Origin: Pseudomonas sp. PDM18
Lineage (GTDB): Bacteria > Pseudomonadota > Gammaproteobacteria > Pseudomonadales > Pseudomonadaceae
Direction of reading: 5' to 3'
DNA: 64,000 nt
Assembly (NCBI RefSeq): GCF_014852585.1
Contig: NZ_JACVBX010000005.1
Span: forward strand, 186,001 to 250,000
Both the position numbers and the translations under genes were made by a program. Shown here one piece after another: positions 34,683 to 44,516 of this stretch (its first letter is position 1; each line of letters opens with the position of its first letter). Under the pieces are notes generated by a model, which was not told the origin of the DNA, did no database searches, and worked only from the letters and a program-made list of their open reading frames with translations.

Positions 34683-34963
34683 GCGTCGCTGCCGCGATGG
34701 TAAGAGAGGATGCTGGTGGCGAGCACGCTGGTGTCGTTCTGCAGCTCGCCATTCATCAGCGCGCGGCGGATTTCCGCGACGCGGTCCTGGTCCACGTCGG
34801 GCATGGCGCGCAGGGTTTCCTGCATCTCGTCCAGGCGCAGCGAGTCGCTGACCGGCGCGCTGGCGCTGGTCTCCGCCACCGGCGCGACGCGCTCGCTGCG
34901 CGCACTCTTGGCGGACTCGCTGGTGGCCAGCGCGATGCTGGGCAGTTGCCGGGTGATTTCCAT
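34679..34963 (-). CDS. flgM: anti-sigma-28 factor FlgM
   Basis: A 94-residue, Ala/Ser-rich protein with a disordered N-terminal half and a helical C-terminal FliA-binding region (DQDRVAEIRRALMNGELQND...VLATSIL). FlgM binds FliA and is exported when the hook is complete. The start ATG 34963 lacks a strong Shine-Dalgarno. A FliA-type promoter candidate lies 38-65 bases upstream. Confidence 0.9.
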   Translation of the reverse strand: MEITRQLPSIALATSESAKSARSERVAPVAETSASAPVSDSLRLDEMQETLRAMPDVDQDRVAEIRRALMNGELQNDTSVLATSILSYHRGSDA

Positions 34964-35000
34964 GGTCGGTATCCGAATATTTTTTGGGGCTTTCCCTGAG

Positions 35001-35028
35001 AGGGCGACCGCCTCGCCGGAAAACTTAA
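35001..35028 (-). promoter_or_regulatory. candidate FliA (sigma-28) promoter of flgMN
   Basis: On the minus strand: TTAAGTTT, 12 bases, GTCGCCCT. The -35 half differs from the TAAAGTTT consensus at one base. It shares the -35, spacer pattern and GTCGCC -10 half with the lafA site at 24860-24887, and would leave a leader of about 30 bases before flgM. Confidence 0.58.
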
Positions 35029-35048
35029 ATGCCGATTTTCGCGGAACA

Positions 35049-35128
35049 AACGGCGGATAACCGCTAGCGGTTATTCGCCCTACGGAACACCTGCGTAGGG
35101 CGCATAACGCGGAACGCGTTATCCGCCA
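35049..35128. repeat. REP-like palindrome, family B (double hairpin)
   Basis: Two hairpins, one with GGCGGATAACCGC / GCGGTTATTCGCC arms, the second with GTAGGGCGCATAACGC / GCGTTATCCGCC arms. The element lies between the flgM promoter and the fliJ stop, and may mark the end of the lafK-fliJ transcript. Confidence 0.8.
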
Positions 35129-35144
35129 CTTCCGCCCCCCACAC

Positions 35145-35567
35145 TCAAGCCCGCGCCCGCCACCAGGACTGCGCGGCGAGGCCATCCTGGATTTTCTGTT
35201 CCTGCTGCGCCAGCTGCAGCTGCCACTGGCAGACCTTGGCCTCGATCACCTGGGTCAGCACCTTCTCGCTGCGCATGGCTGCCATCAGCTCGCCCTGGAT
35301 GCGCGCCAGGGTCTGCTCGGCGACTTCCAGCTCGCGGCGCTGCAGTTGCAGCATCTTGTGCAAGGTCGCCTTGTACTGCTGCTGGTTGTGTCGCTGCAGC
35401 GGCGTGCTGGTGGCCACGCTGAAGCCGCACAGGCGGTCCAGCCCGGTGATGTTGTTGCGATAGCGCTGGCAGAGGTTCTGCTGGTAATTCACCCGTCCCA
35501 GCAGTTCGCGGACCTTGCCGCCGCGGACGTCGGCCAGGCGCCCGAGCATGTCGATCTGCGTCTTCAT
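35145..35567 (-). CDS. fliJ: flagellar export protein FliJ
   Basis: A 140-residue coiled-coil protein rich in Gln/Arg/Leu (LHKMLQLQRRELEVAEQTLA), last in the fliEFGHIJ run. FliJ links the FliI ATPase to the export gate FlhA. Its start overlaps the fliI stop (TGATG). Identification rests on size, coiled coil and position. Confidence 0.85.
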   Translation of the reverse strand: MKTQIDMLGRLADVRGGKVRELLGRVNYQQNLCQRYRNNITGLDRLCGFSVATSTPLQRHNQQQYKATLHKMLQLQRRELEVAEQTLARIQGELMAAMRSEKVLTQVIEAKVCQWQLQLAQQEQKIQDGLAAQSWWRARA

Positions 35568-36898
35568 CAGCGGCCCCCGACGATGCTTTGCAGGGTGGCG
35601 ACGCTGTTGCCCAGCTCGGCGCCGTCGGCGGTCTCCTGGCGCAGGTAGCGTTCCAGCATCGGCGCCAACTGCACGGCGCGGTCGGTCTTCACGTCCATGC
35701 CTGGCGTGTAGCCGCCCAGCGGGATCAGCTCCCTGATGCGCTCATAGGTTCCGCTGAATTCCTTGAACTGCCGCGCCGCCGACAGGTGCAGCGGGTCCGC
35801 CACCTGGCTCATGCAGCGGCTGACCGAAGCGCCGATGTCGATGGCCGGGTAGTGCCCGACGTCCGCCAGCCGGCGCGACAGCACGATGTGCCCGTCAAGG
35901 ATGGCGCGGGCGCAGTCGACGATCGGGTCCTGGTGATCGTCGCCCTCGGCCAGCACCGTGTAGATGGCGCTCAGGCTGCCGGCCTCGCCCTCGCCGTTGC
36001 CGGCGCTTTCGACCAGCTCCGGGAGCATGCCGAACACCGATGGCGGGTAGCCCTTGGTGGCCGGCGGTTCGCCCAGGGCCAGGGCGATCTCGCGCTGGGC
36101 CATGGCGTAGCGGGTCAGCGAATCCACCAGCAGCAGCACGTCCTTGCCCTGGTCGCGGAAGTAGGCGGCGATGCTGTGGCACAGTTCGGTGGCCTTCAGG
36201 CGCATCAGCGGCGACTCATTGGCCGGCGCCACCACCACGACCGCCTTCTGCAGCCCTTCCGGGCCGAGGGAATGCAGGATGAACTCCTGCACCTCGCGGC
36301 CGCGTTCGCCGATCAGCCCGACCACCACGACGTCGGCCTTGGTCTGCCGGGTGATCATCCCCAGCAGCACGCTCTTGCCCACGCCGCTGCCGGCGAACAG
36401 GCCGACGCGCTGGCCCTTGCCCAGGGTCAGCAGGCCGTTGATGGCGCGCACACCGACATCCAGCGGCTCGGACACCGGGCGCCGGCGCAGCGGGTTTACG
36501 TTCGGCAATTCAGTGGGCAGCGGGTGGCGGCCGGCGAGCTTGCCGAGGCCGTCCAGGGGTTCGCCGAGGCCGTTGACCACGCGCCCCAGCCAGGAATGAT
36601 CGATGTGCAGCACGGCTTCGTCCGGCGCCGGGAAGACCCGCGAGCCGGAGGTCAGGCCGACGGGCTTCTTGAAGGGCATGAGGTAGGTGATGTCACGGTT
36701 GAAGCCAACGACCTGCGCCTCCAGGCGCTCGCCGTCGGCGACTTCCACGTAGCAGCGCTGGCCGGTCATGCGCCGGCAGCCGAGGCTTTCCAGCAACAGG
36801 CCGGAGACGCGCACCAGGCGACCGCTGACCCGCGCCAGCTGGACCGAGTCCAGCGAGCGCAGCGCTTCTTCGAGCTTGAAGCCGTCGCCCAGGGCCAT
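35567..36898 (-). CDS. fliI: flagellum-specific ATPase FliI
   Basis: A 443-residue F1-type ATPase of the flagellar export apparatus. Walker A is GLFAGSGVGKSVLL; VGLIGERGREVQEFI, LLVDSLTRYAMAQREIALAL and the GEPPATKGYPPSVF segment are typical. Start ATG 36898 lies two bases after the fliH stop. A longer frame to 37084 runs inside fliH and is not used. Confidence 0.96.
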   Translation of the reverse strand: MALGDGFKLEEALRSLDSVQLARVSGRLVRVSGLLLESLGCRRMTGQRCYVEVADGERLEAQVVGFNRDITYLMPFKKPVGLTSGSRVFPAPDEAVLHIDHSWLGRVVNGLGEPLDGLGKLAGRHPLPTELPNVNPLRRRPVSEPLDVGVRAINGLLTLGKGQRVGLFAGSGVGKSVLLGMITRQTKADVVVVGLIGERGREVQEFILHSLGPEGLQKAVVVVAPANESPLMRLKATELCHSIAAYFRDQGKDVLLLVDSLTRYAMAQREIALALGEPPATKGYPPSVFGMLPELVESAGNGEGEAGSLSAIYTVLAEGDDHQDPIVDCARAILDGHIVLSRRLADVGHYPAIDIGASVSRCMSQVADPLHLSAARQFKEFSGTYERIRELIPLGGYTPGMDVKTDRAVQLAPMLERYLRQETADGAELGNSVATLQSIVGGR

Positions 36899-36900
36899 CG

Positions 36901-37599
36901 TCAGTCTTCGTCCTGCAGGTGCGCGCTCAGGGCTTCCATGCAACTGTCCAGGCGCTGCTGGCAACCGATGTCGGCTTCCGCCTGGGCGGTGACGACGCGG
37001 CATTCGCCCAGCGCCAGGCGTTCGTCCGGCACCAGGCGCCACTTGGCGGCGCGCTCGGGGTTCAGCTCGCGGATGCGCGCGCATTCTTCCGGATTGAGCA
37101 GGATCTGCACCTCGCCCTGCTCGCCCGGCATGGCCGCGAGGGCTTCCTCGGCCAGGGTCAGCAACTGGGTGGGGTTGAGCGTCAGCTCGACCCGGATGAC
37201 CTGTTTCGCGACCTTCTGCACCAGCTCCAGCAGCTCCTTCTGGCGGCTGCGCTGGAGGGCCTGGTGGTACTCGCCGAAGGCCTCGACGGCGGCCTGCAGC
37301 GGCGCGCTGGCCTCGTCGAACACCTGGCGACCCGCAGCGCGGCCTTCCTCGCGGCCCTTGCGCAGGCCGTCCTGGCGACCGGCCTCGAAACCTTCGCGCA
37401 GGCCGGCTTCACGGCCTTCGCCGACGCCGTCCTGGTAGCCCTTCTCCAGGCCTTCCTGGAAGCCTTCGGAGATGGCCCGCTGGCGCGCCGCCGGGTCGCT
37501 GTCCCAGCCATGGTTGTCGGCGCTGGCGGTGGCGCAGCGCGGCGGGAAGCGGTAGGGGCGCCAGGCGCGGCTGTCGGCCTTGATGACTTTGATCGCCAT
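36901..37599 (-). CDS. fliH: flagellar export regulator FliH
   Basis: A 232-residue protein with a striking Gly-x-x-x-Gly/Ala-x-x-x repeat region (residues ~40-85: EGFQEGLEKGYQDGVGEGRE and on), typical of FliH, and a C-terminal FliI-binding domain. The N-terminus has the short conserved Trp-containing segment (RAWRPYRFPP) that tethers FliH to the C-ring. It ends at the fliI start. Confidence 0.93.
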   Translation of the reverse strand: MAIKVIKADSRAWRPYRFPPRCATASADNHGWDSDPAARQRAISEGFQEGLEKGYQDGVGEGREAGLREGFEAGRQDGLRKGREEGRAAGRQVFDEASAPLQAAVEAFGEYHQALQRSRQKELLELVQKVAKQVIRVELTLNPTQLLTLAEEALAAMPGEQGEVQILLNPEECARIRELNPERAAKWRLVPDERLALGECRVVTAQAEADIGCQQRLDSCMEALSAHLQDED

Positions 37600-37605
37600 G
37601 CGCGG

Positions 37606-38646
37606 TTACTCCACCGTCTGCTCGCGGAACAGCTGTACCTGCAGGTCGCCCTCGGCGGCCAGCTCGCGCACCACGCCCATGATGTCCTTGCGCACCTGCT
37701 CCACGCGGCTCAGCGGCACCGGGCCCTGGCGGCGGTTGATCGACTCCATCTGCTGCGCCTGGCGCTTGGGCATGGCGCCCTGGATGGCGCGCACCAGCTC
37801 GGGCTCGGCGCCCTTGAGGGCGACCACCCACTCGTCCAGCGGAATGACTTCCAGCAGGGTCTGCAGCACTTCCTGGTTCTGCCGGGAGAGGATGAAGAAG
37901 TCGTACATCTCGTCTTCGATCTTGCCGACCAGGTCGTCGTTGTGCGCGCGCAGCAGCTCGAACATCTGGTTACGGTCGCCCTTGAAGCGGTTCATGATGT
38001 CCGCCGCCTGCTTGACCCCGCGCACCTGCGAACCCTGAGTGGAGAGCACGCGCAGGCTGCGGTCGATCAGTTGTTCCAGCTCGGCGATCACGTCGCTGTT
38101 CACTTCACTGAGGTTGGCGATGCGGAACAGCAGCTCGTCCTGGCGCTCCGGCGGCATGGCTTCGAGCACGTCGGTGGCCATGCCCGGCGGCAGGAAGGCG
38201 AGGAACACCGCCTGCATCTGCGCGTGTTCCTTGGCAATCAGCGCGGCGAACTGCTTGGGATCGATCCACTCCATCCGTGCCATCTTGGCGCGGATTTCCT
38301 CGCCGTAGATGCTGTCCAGCAGGTTGCGCGTGATGTCGCTGCCCAGCGCCTTGCCGAGCATGCCAGCGAGGTAGGAGCGCGAGGCGCCCTTGATGCTGGA
38401 TTGCAGCTTGTAGTCGTCGAAGAACCGGCCGATCACGTCGGAGACGGTGTTCTGCTTGACGTTCGACAGCCGCGCCATCGCCTGGCTGATGCTGACGATC
38501 TCCTCGCGGCTGAAATTGCGCAGGATGCCGGAAGAGGCTTCGTCACCCATGCTCAGCATGAGGATCGCCGCCTGTTCCAGGGAGCTCACGGCGCGCATCT
38601 GCGGGCCGCGCTTTTTCGTTTCTTCAGGCAGGCTCGTGTCGGTCAT
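37606..38646 (-). CDS. fliG: flagellar motor switch protein FliG
   Basis: A 346-residue C-ring protein. The N-terminal part (EQAAILMLSMGDEASSGILR), the EHPQ-like loop replaced here by KEHAQMQAVFLAFLPPGMAT, and the C-terminal torque helix region (LVGKIEDEMYDFFILSRQNQ with following PLDEWVVALKG) are clear. The ATG 38646 was preferred to a TTG three codons upstream. It overlaps the fliF end by 23 bases, as FliF and FliG bind directly. Confidence 0.95.
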   Translation of the reverse strand: MTDTSLPEETKKRGPQMRAVSSLEQAAILMLSMGDEASSGILRNFSREEIVSISQAMARLSNVKQNTVSDVIGRFFDDYKLQSSIKGASRSYLAGMLGKALGSDITRNLLDSIYGEEIRAKMARMEWIDPKQFAALIAKEHAQMQAVFLAFLPPGMATDVLEAMPPERQDELLFRIANLSEVNSDVIAELEQLIDRSLRVLSTQGSQVRGVKQAADIMNRFKGDRNQMFELLRAHNDDLVGKIEDEMYDFFILSRQNQEVLQTLLEVIPLDEWVVALKGAEPELVRAIQGAMPKRQAQQMESINRRQGPVPLSRVEQVRKDIMGVVRELAAEGDLQVQLFREQTVE

Positions 38647-40324
38647 TGCGGCCAATCCAGTGCTTGATCACTTCCGAGACCCGTTCCGGGTCGTTCTTCG
38701 CCAGCATCTGCAGATGCTCGATCTGGTGCTCCAGGCCCGAACCCGGCGCCGGCAGGCGGATTTCCGAGAGCGGGTTCAACTCGCCGAGCACGTTGAGCCC
38801 GCCGACGCTTTCGCTGCCCAGCGACAGACGCCGCTCGGCATCCAGCGCCAATGGATACTCGGCGGCGCCTTCAGGCAGCTCGGCGGTGGCCGTCGGCTGC
38901 ACGCGCTGGGTCAGGCTGCGCACGGCCGGGCGCACACCGAACAGCAGGAACAGCAGCGCAATCAGGCCGAGCACGGTATAGCGCACCAGCGACTGCAGGG
39001 CGCTGCTCTCCCACCAGCTGGCGGTGGACTCTTCCACCGCGGTGGCGGCGAAGGGAAACACGCTGACGGTGATCAGGTCGCCGCGCTGGGCATTGAAGCC
39101 CACGGCGCTTTTCACCATGGTTTCGAGGTCGGCACGGGCCTTGTCGGTCCAGCCGCCCTCGGGCGCGGTGGAGGCGTTGATCACCACGGCGACGCTCTGC
39201 TGGCGCAGGGCGAAGGCCGGGTACTTGATGTGGGTGACGCTCTGGTCGAAGTCGTTCTGCCGAGTGGCTTCCTCGCGGGTCGAGGTCGCGGCCTTGTTGT
39301 CGGTACTGGCGACCTTGCCGTTACCCGGAGTAGCCTGGTTATTGCCCTGGGCATTGTTCTGACCCTGCTGCTGTTGCGGCGGCGGCTCCGGCGGACGGTT
39401 GCTCAGCGAGCCGGGCACGCCGAGGGCAAGCTGGTCCAGCGTGCTCTCGTTGCGCAGCACTTCGCTGCGCAGGCGCGGCGCTTCGCCGTAGGCCTGCAGG
39501 GTTTCTTCCTTCTGGCTGAAGTCGATGTCGGCGGACACGCTGATACGGTAGTTGCCCAGGCCGAGCACCGGCGCCAGCACTTCCTCGACATTGCCCACGG
39601 CCTTGCGCTGGTACTCGTCCACCGCCTGCCAGTTCTGAGAGGGACCGCCGACGCCGCTGATGCCGCGCGACAGCAGCACGCCGTTCTGGTCGACCACGCT
39701 GACGTCTTCGGGCTTCAACTGCGGCACGCTGCCGGCGACCAGGTTGACGATGGCGCCGACCTGCTCCGGGCTAAGCCGCTGGCCGGGCGCCAGTTGCAGC
39801 AGCACCGAAGCCTTGGCCGGGTCACGCCGGCCGACCACGAAGGAATTGCTGTCCTCACGGGCGACGTGCACGCGCGCCTGCTCGATGCCTTTCAGGCCCA
39901 TGATGGTGCGCGCCAGCTCGCCTTCCAGGCTGCGCTTCAGGCGCACGTCCTGGAGGAAGTGACTGGTGCCCAGCGGCTCGTCCTTGTCGAACAGCTCGTA
40001 GCCGGCCGGCATGGACACCTTCACGCCCTTGGCTGCGAGCAGCATGCGGGCGCGCGCCAGGTCTTCCTCGCGCACCAGCACCTGGCCGCTCTGCGGATGC
40101 AGGCGGTAGTCGAAGGCCTCGGCGTCCAGCACCTGCATCACGTCGGCGGCCGGGTAGGCTTCGCCGGCGCCATACAGCGGGCGGTAGGCGCCCTGGTCGC
40201 GCCACAGATAGAAGACCACGGCAGCGGCCAGCAGGGCGGCGCCCAGGGCGATGCCGAGCAGGCCCAGGCGCGGGTCGAGCTTGAGTTTGTCGAGCGGCAG
40301 GCGCCCCTTGAGATTCTGCAGCAC
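38624..40324 (-). CDS. fliF: flagellar MS-ring protein FliF
   Basis: A 566-residue protein with two transmembrane helices: an early one (LGLLGIALGAALLAAAVVFYL) and one near residue 450 (YTVLGLIALLFLLFGV). Between them lie the YscJ/FliF ring domains (LARARMLLAAKGVKVSMPAG, ARVHVAREDSNSF) and a Gln/Asn-rich insertion (QQQQGQNNAQGNNQ). The C-terminal tail (EIRLPAPGSGLEHQIEHLQM) binds FliG. Confidence 0.96.
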   Translation of the reverse strand: MLQNLKGRLPLDKLKLDPRLGLLGIALGAALLAAAVVFYLWRDQGAYRPLYGAGEAYPAADVMQVLDAEAFDYRLHPQSGQVLVREEDLARARMLLAAKGVKVSMPAGYELFDKDEPLGTSHFLQDVRLKRSLEGELARTIMGLKGIEQARVHVAREDSNSFVVGRRDPAKASVLLQLAPGQRLSPEQVGAIVNLVAGSVPQLKPEDVSVVDQNGVLLSRGISGVGGPSQNWQAVDEYQRKAVGNVEEVLAPVLGLGNYRISVSADIDFSQKEETLQAYGEAPRLRSEVLRNESTLDQLALGVPGSLSNRPPEPPPQQQQGQNNAQGNNQATPGNGKVASTDNKAATSTREEATRQNDFDQSVTHIKYPAFALRQQSVAVVINASTAPEGGWTDKARADLETMVKSAVGFNAQRGDLITVSVFPFAATAVEESTASWWESSALQSLVRYTVLGLIALLFLLFGVRPAVRSLTQRVQPTATAELPEGAAEYPLALDAERRLSLGSESVGGLNVLGELNPLSEIRLPAPGSGLEHQIEHLQMLAKNDPERVSEVIKHWIGRNDRHEPA

Positions 40325-40333
40325 TGTCAGTCC

Positions 40334-40669
40334 TTACAGCGGCATGCGGATGATTTCGTCGAAAGCGCCGGTGAGCTTGTTGCGCACCTGCAGCAGCGCG
40401 GAGAACGACACGCTGGCCTTCTGGCTCTGGATCATGGCGCCGACCAGGTCTTCGCTCTGGCCGCTGTCCACCGCGGCCATGGCGGCGCTGGACTTGTGCT
40501 GCTCGGCGTCCACCGAGCGCAGTGCCTGCTCGAAGCTGGCGCCGATGCCCTGCGCCGGCGCATTGCCCGAGAGCGGCGCGGCGGGGCGCACGGCCGGGCC
40601 GCTGGCCAGGTCGGCGTAACGGTTCATCCGGTCCAGCATGTCCTGCTGCACCTGCATGATCGAACTCAT
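40334..40669 (-). CDS. fliE: flagellar MS ring-rod junction protein FliE
   Basis: A 111-residue protein with SFEQALRSVDAEQHKSSAAM and the C-terminal VSFSALLQVRNKLTGAFDEI region of FliE. It links MS-ring to rod. GGGGGAAAC precedes the ATG. The gap to lafK is only 23 bases, so lafK and fliEFGHIJ may form one transcript. Confidence 0.95.
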   Translation of the reverse strand: MSSIMQVQQDMLDRMNRYADLASGPAVRPAAPLSGNAPAQGIGASFEQALRSVDAEQHKSSAAMAAVDSGQSEDLVGAMIQSQKASVSFSALLQVRNKLTGAFDEIIRMPL

Positions 40670-40692
40670 GGAAGTTTCCCCCGGAAACGAAA

Positions 40693-42093
<1,401 letters not shown>

Positions 42094-42546
42094 CGCAACT
42101 TTCCATTCGCTAGTGCGTTCGAAACCCCTGTCCTCGTTCAACGCCAGCGTCGGCCGGAAAACTCTCTCGGCGACTGCGGAACTTCTTCATGGACCGGGTA
42201 TCTCACGGGTGGCATTGCAACAACTTCGTCATATTCAAAGTCGCTGCAACCTGTAACTAACTCACCCACACTAACAAGTGCCAGCACTACGCCATAGCTT
42301 CCCGCCGATTAATTAAGATCAATAGAAAAAAAGTTCCGTCAAAAACATCATTTGATATCTATTGATTTAATCGGGCGACCTCAGATCGCTATCATTCCGC
42401 CATGTCAGCAGCCGTGACGCCTCAGTCACAGGGCACTACGACATACAGAGCATGCCGCGAGCAACGATCAGCCGACCCCGGCGGTCACGACACCTCCCGT
42501 GTCCTTGGGCAGATGGCAGATCGAACCTGGAAGTACGACGCTGAGC
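42094..42546. promoter_or_regulatory. AT-rich divergent lafK/fliM control region
   Basis: The 42240-42375 stretch is much more AT-rich than the rest of the window. It contains a 17-bp inverted repeat: CCGATTAA-ttaag-ATCAATAGA (42305-42326, five extra bases) and TCTATTGATTTAATCGG (42358-42374), arms about 31 bases apart. No sigma-54 site with correct GG-N10-GC spacing was found here, so the lafK and fliM operons may use another sigma factor. No ORF of note is present. Confidence 0.6.
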
Positions 42547-43386
42547 ATGACTGGTAAATCAAAAGTCCACCATGGCGTGCCCGCCGATAGTCTGATTCGA
42601 CTGAAACCGCAGAAACTCGGCCGGCATTATCACAAGATTCCGCAGTACATCAAAGAGATATCCGGAAAATATCCGAGGATTATCAGCGACTACTTCCTGC
42701 GGCATTATCGAATCAATCTCGAGCTGGATAACCTGACCATTCACGAGGAACTTCCCCGTGAACTGGAGTGTTTATTCGACTCGCCCTTGGGCAAGTTCGG
42801 TTTCGCGATGGACCGCGCCCTACTCACCGAAGTCATCGAGTGCTATTACGGCGGCACCGTGGTCGCCAATCGCGACACGCCGCCGATCAGCAGCTCCGAG
42901 CAGCGCATGCTCGACCGCCTCGGCCTGGACGTGGTGGACCTGTTCGGCCGCGCCCTGCTGATGGGCGAATCGGTCGGCCGTCTGCAGCAGATCGACCCCA
43001 CCTATGAAGAAGTGCAGTGGGAGTACGTCGCCGAGTTCAGCTACGTCAGCCACCTGACGGGCGAGCGCTCCTCGCTCTACCTCTACCTGGACAACCCGCT
43101 GGCGGACGAACTGACCCGCCGCCTCGCCGGCCCGCCGCCGCCGCGCCTCACCGGCAACCCGGTGGAGCACATCAAGCACCTGCCGCTGCGCCTGGACTGC
43201 GTGGTCGCCGCCGCGCGCCTGCCGCTGTCGCAAGTGCTGGCCCTGGAGCCGGGCGATGTGCTGACGATCCGCCCGCTGGAGCGCGTCGACGTGCGGGTCA
43301 ACCAGCAGAAGCTGTTCCGCGGCGCCATCTTCGAAGACGACGGCACCCTCTTCCTCTCCTCTCTGGAAAGCGTGAAAAACCCATGA
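42547..43386 (+). CDS. fliM: flagellar motor switch protein FliM, short N-terminus
   Basis: A 279-residue C-ring protein and first gene of fliMNPQR-flhBA. The middle CheC-like region (LFDSPLGKFGFAMDRALLTE) and the C-terminal SpoA domain (VDVRVNQQKLFRGAIFEDDG) are clear. The usual N-terminal EIDALL-type CheY-binding segment is missing: the protein begins MTGKSKVHHGVPADSLIRLK, and no such motif is found in the upstream frames. A longer form from GTG 42499 adds 16 unrelated residues. Confidence 0.9.
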   Translation: MTGKSKVHHGVPADSLIRLKPQKLGRHYHKIPQYIKEISGKYPRIISDYFLRHYRINLELDNLTIHEELPRELECLFDSPLGKFGFAMDRALLTEVIECYYGGTVVANRDTPPISSSEQRMLDRLGLDVVDLFGRALLMGESVGRLQQIDPTYEEVQWEYVAEFSYVSHLTGERSSLYLYLDNPLADELTRRLAGPPPPRLTGNPVEHIKHLPLRLDCVVAAARLPLSQVLALEPGDVLTIRPLERVDVRVNQQKLFRGAIFEDDGTLFLSSLESVKNP

Positions 43387-43754
43387 CCGGTTCTCTCTCC
43401 GACTCCGAGTTCGAGTCGCTGATCAACGACGGCGACCTGGGCCTCACCCAGGATGTCACCGACATCCCCGCCGAACCCGTGCGCGCGCCGCTGCCGCAGC
43501 AAGACCTGGCCTTCTTCGGCAAGATCCCAGTGAACGTCACCCTGGAAGTCGCCTCGGTGGAAATCTCGCTGAAGGAGCTGATGGACGTCGATGCCAGCAG
43601 CGTGATCATCCTCGACAAGCTCGCCGGCGAGCCGCTGGACGTGAAGGTCAACGGCGCGCTGTTCGCCAAGGCCGAGGTGGTGGTGATGAACGGCAACTAC
43701 GGCCTGCGCGTGCTCGAATTGTGCGGCGCCAGCCTCGACGCCCTGACGGCGTGA
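43383..43754 (+). CDS. fliN: flagellar motor switch protein FliN
   Basis: A 123-residue C-ring protein with the SpoA domain (IPVNVTLEVASVEISLKELM, VKVNGALFAKAEVVVMNGNY, GLRVLEL). Its ATG overlaps the fliM stop (ATGA). FliN forms the lower C-ring and docks FliH. Confidence 0.95.
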   Translation: MTGSLSDSEFESLINDGDLGLTQDVTDIPAEPVRAPLPQQDLAFFGKIPVNVTLEVASVEISLKELMDVDASSVIILDKLAGEPLDVKVNGALFAKAEVVVMNGNYGLRVLELCGASLDALTA

Positions 43755-44506
43755 TGCTGCCGCGCTGCCTGGCCACGCTTGGCCTGCTCATCGCCGCGCT
43801 CTGCCCGCTCTACGCGCAGGCGGCCGGCGGCGAGGTCACGCTGTTCAACCTGCACGATACGGCGGACGGCCAGGCCTTCAGCGTCAAGCTGCAGATCCTC
43901 ATCGTCATGACCCTGCTGGGCTTCCTTCCGGCGATGCTCATGCTGATGACCTGCTTCACCCGCTTCGTCATCGTGCTGGCAATCCTCCGGCAAGCCATCG
44001 GCCTGCAGCAGAGCCCGCCGAACAATGTGCTGGTGGGCATCGCCCTGGTGATGACCCTGCTGGTCATGCGCCCGGTCTGGCAGGACGTGTACAGCAACGC
44101 CTACCAGCCCTTCGAGGCCGACCAGATCAGCCTGGAAGACGGCCTGGGCCGCGCCAAGCACACCCTCAGCCGGTTCATGCTCGCGCAGACCAACCGCACC
44201 TCGCTGGAAACCATGGTCAGCCTGGCCGGCGAGACGGTGCCGGAGAACCTCGACGACCTGGACTTCTCCCTGCTGCTGCCGTCGTTCGTGCTCAGCGAGC
44301 TGAAGACCGCGTTCCAGCTGGGCTTCATGATCTTCATCCCGTTCCTGGTGATCGACCTGGTGGTCGCCAGCGTGCTGATGGCGATGGGCATGATGATGCT
44401 CTCGCCGATGATGATTTCGCTGCCGTTCAAGCTGATGATCTTCGTGCTGGTGGACGGCTGGGCCCTGATGATGGGCACGCTGACCAGCAGTGTGCAGCCG
44501 TTCTAG
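43754..44506 (+). CDS. fliP: flagellar export gate protein FliP
   Basis: A 250-residue membrane protein with a cleavable signal peptide (LATLGLLIAALCPLYAQAAG), MTCFTRFVIVLAILRQAIGL and the C-terminal FQLGFMIFIPFLVIDLVVAS. No fliO gene separates fliN and fliP, as in lateral clusters. The start overlaps the fliN stop (TGATG). Confidence 0.96.
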   Translation: MLPRCLATLGLLIAALCPLYAQAAGGEVTLFNLHDTADGQAFSVKLQILIVMTLLGFLPAMLMLMTCFTRFVIVLAILRQAIGLQQSPPNNVLVGIALVMTLLVMRPVWQDVYSNAYQPFEADQISLEDGLGRAKHTLSRFMLAQTNRTSLETMVSLAGETVPENLDDLDFSLLLPSFVLSELKTAFQLGFMIFIPFLVIDLVVASVLMAMGMMMLSPMMISLPFKLMIFVLVDGWALMMGTLTSSVQPF

Positions 44507-44516
44507 GGACCCTGCC

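Noticed and set aside
38647..38655. TTG start three codons upstream of fliG
   Set aside because: The ATG at 38646 is stronger and gives the usual N-terminus; no better ribosome site supports the TTG.
42142..42546. sigma-54 promoter for lafK or fliM
   Set aside because: Several GGCA or GGCAC words occur, for example near 42211 and 42433, but none has GC at the required ten-base spacing.
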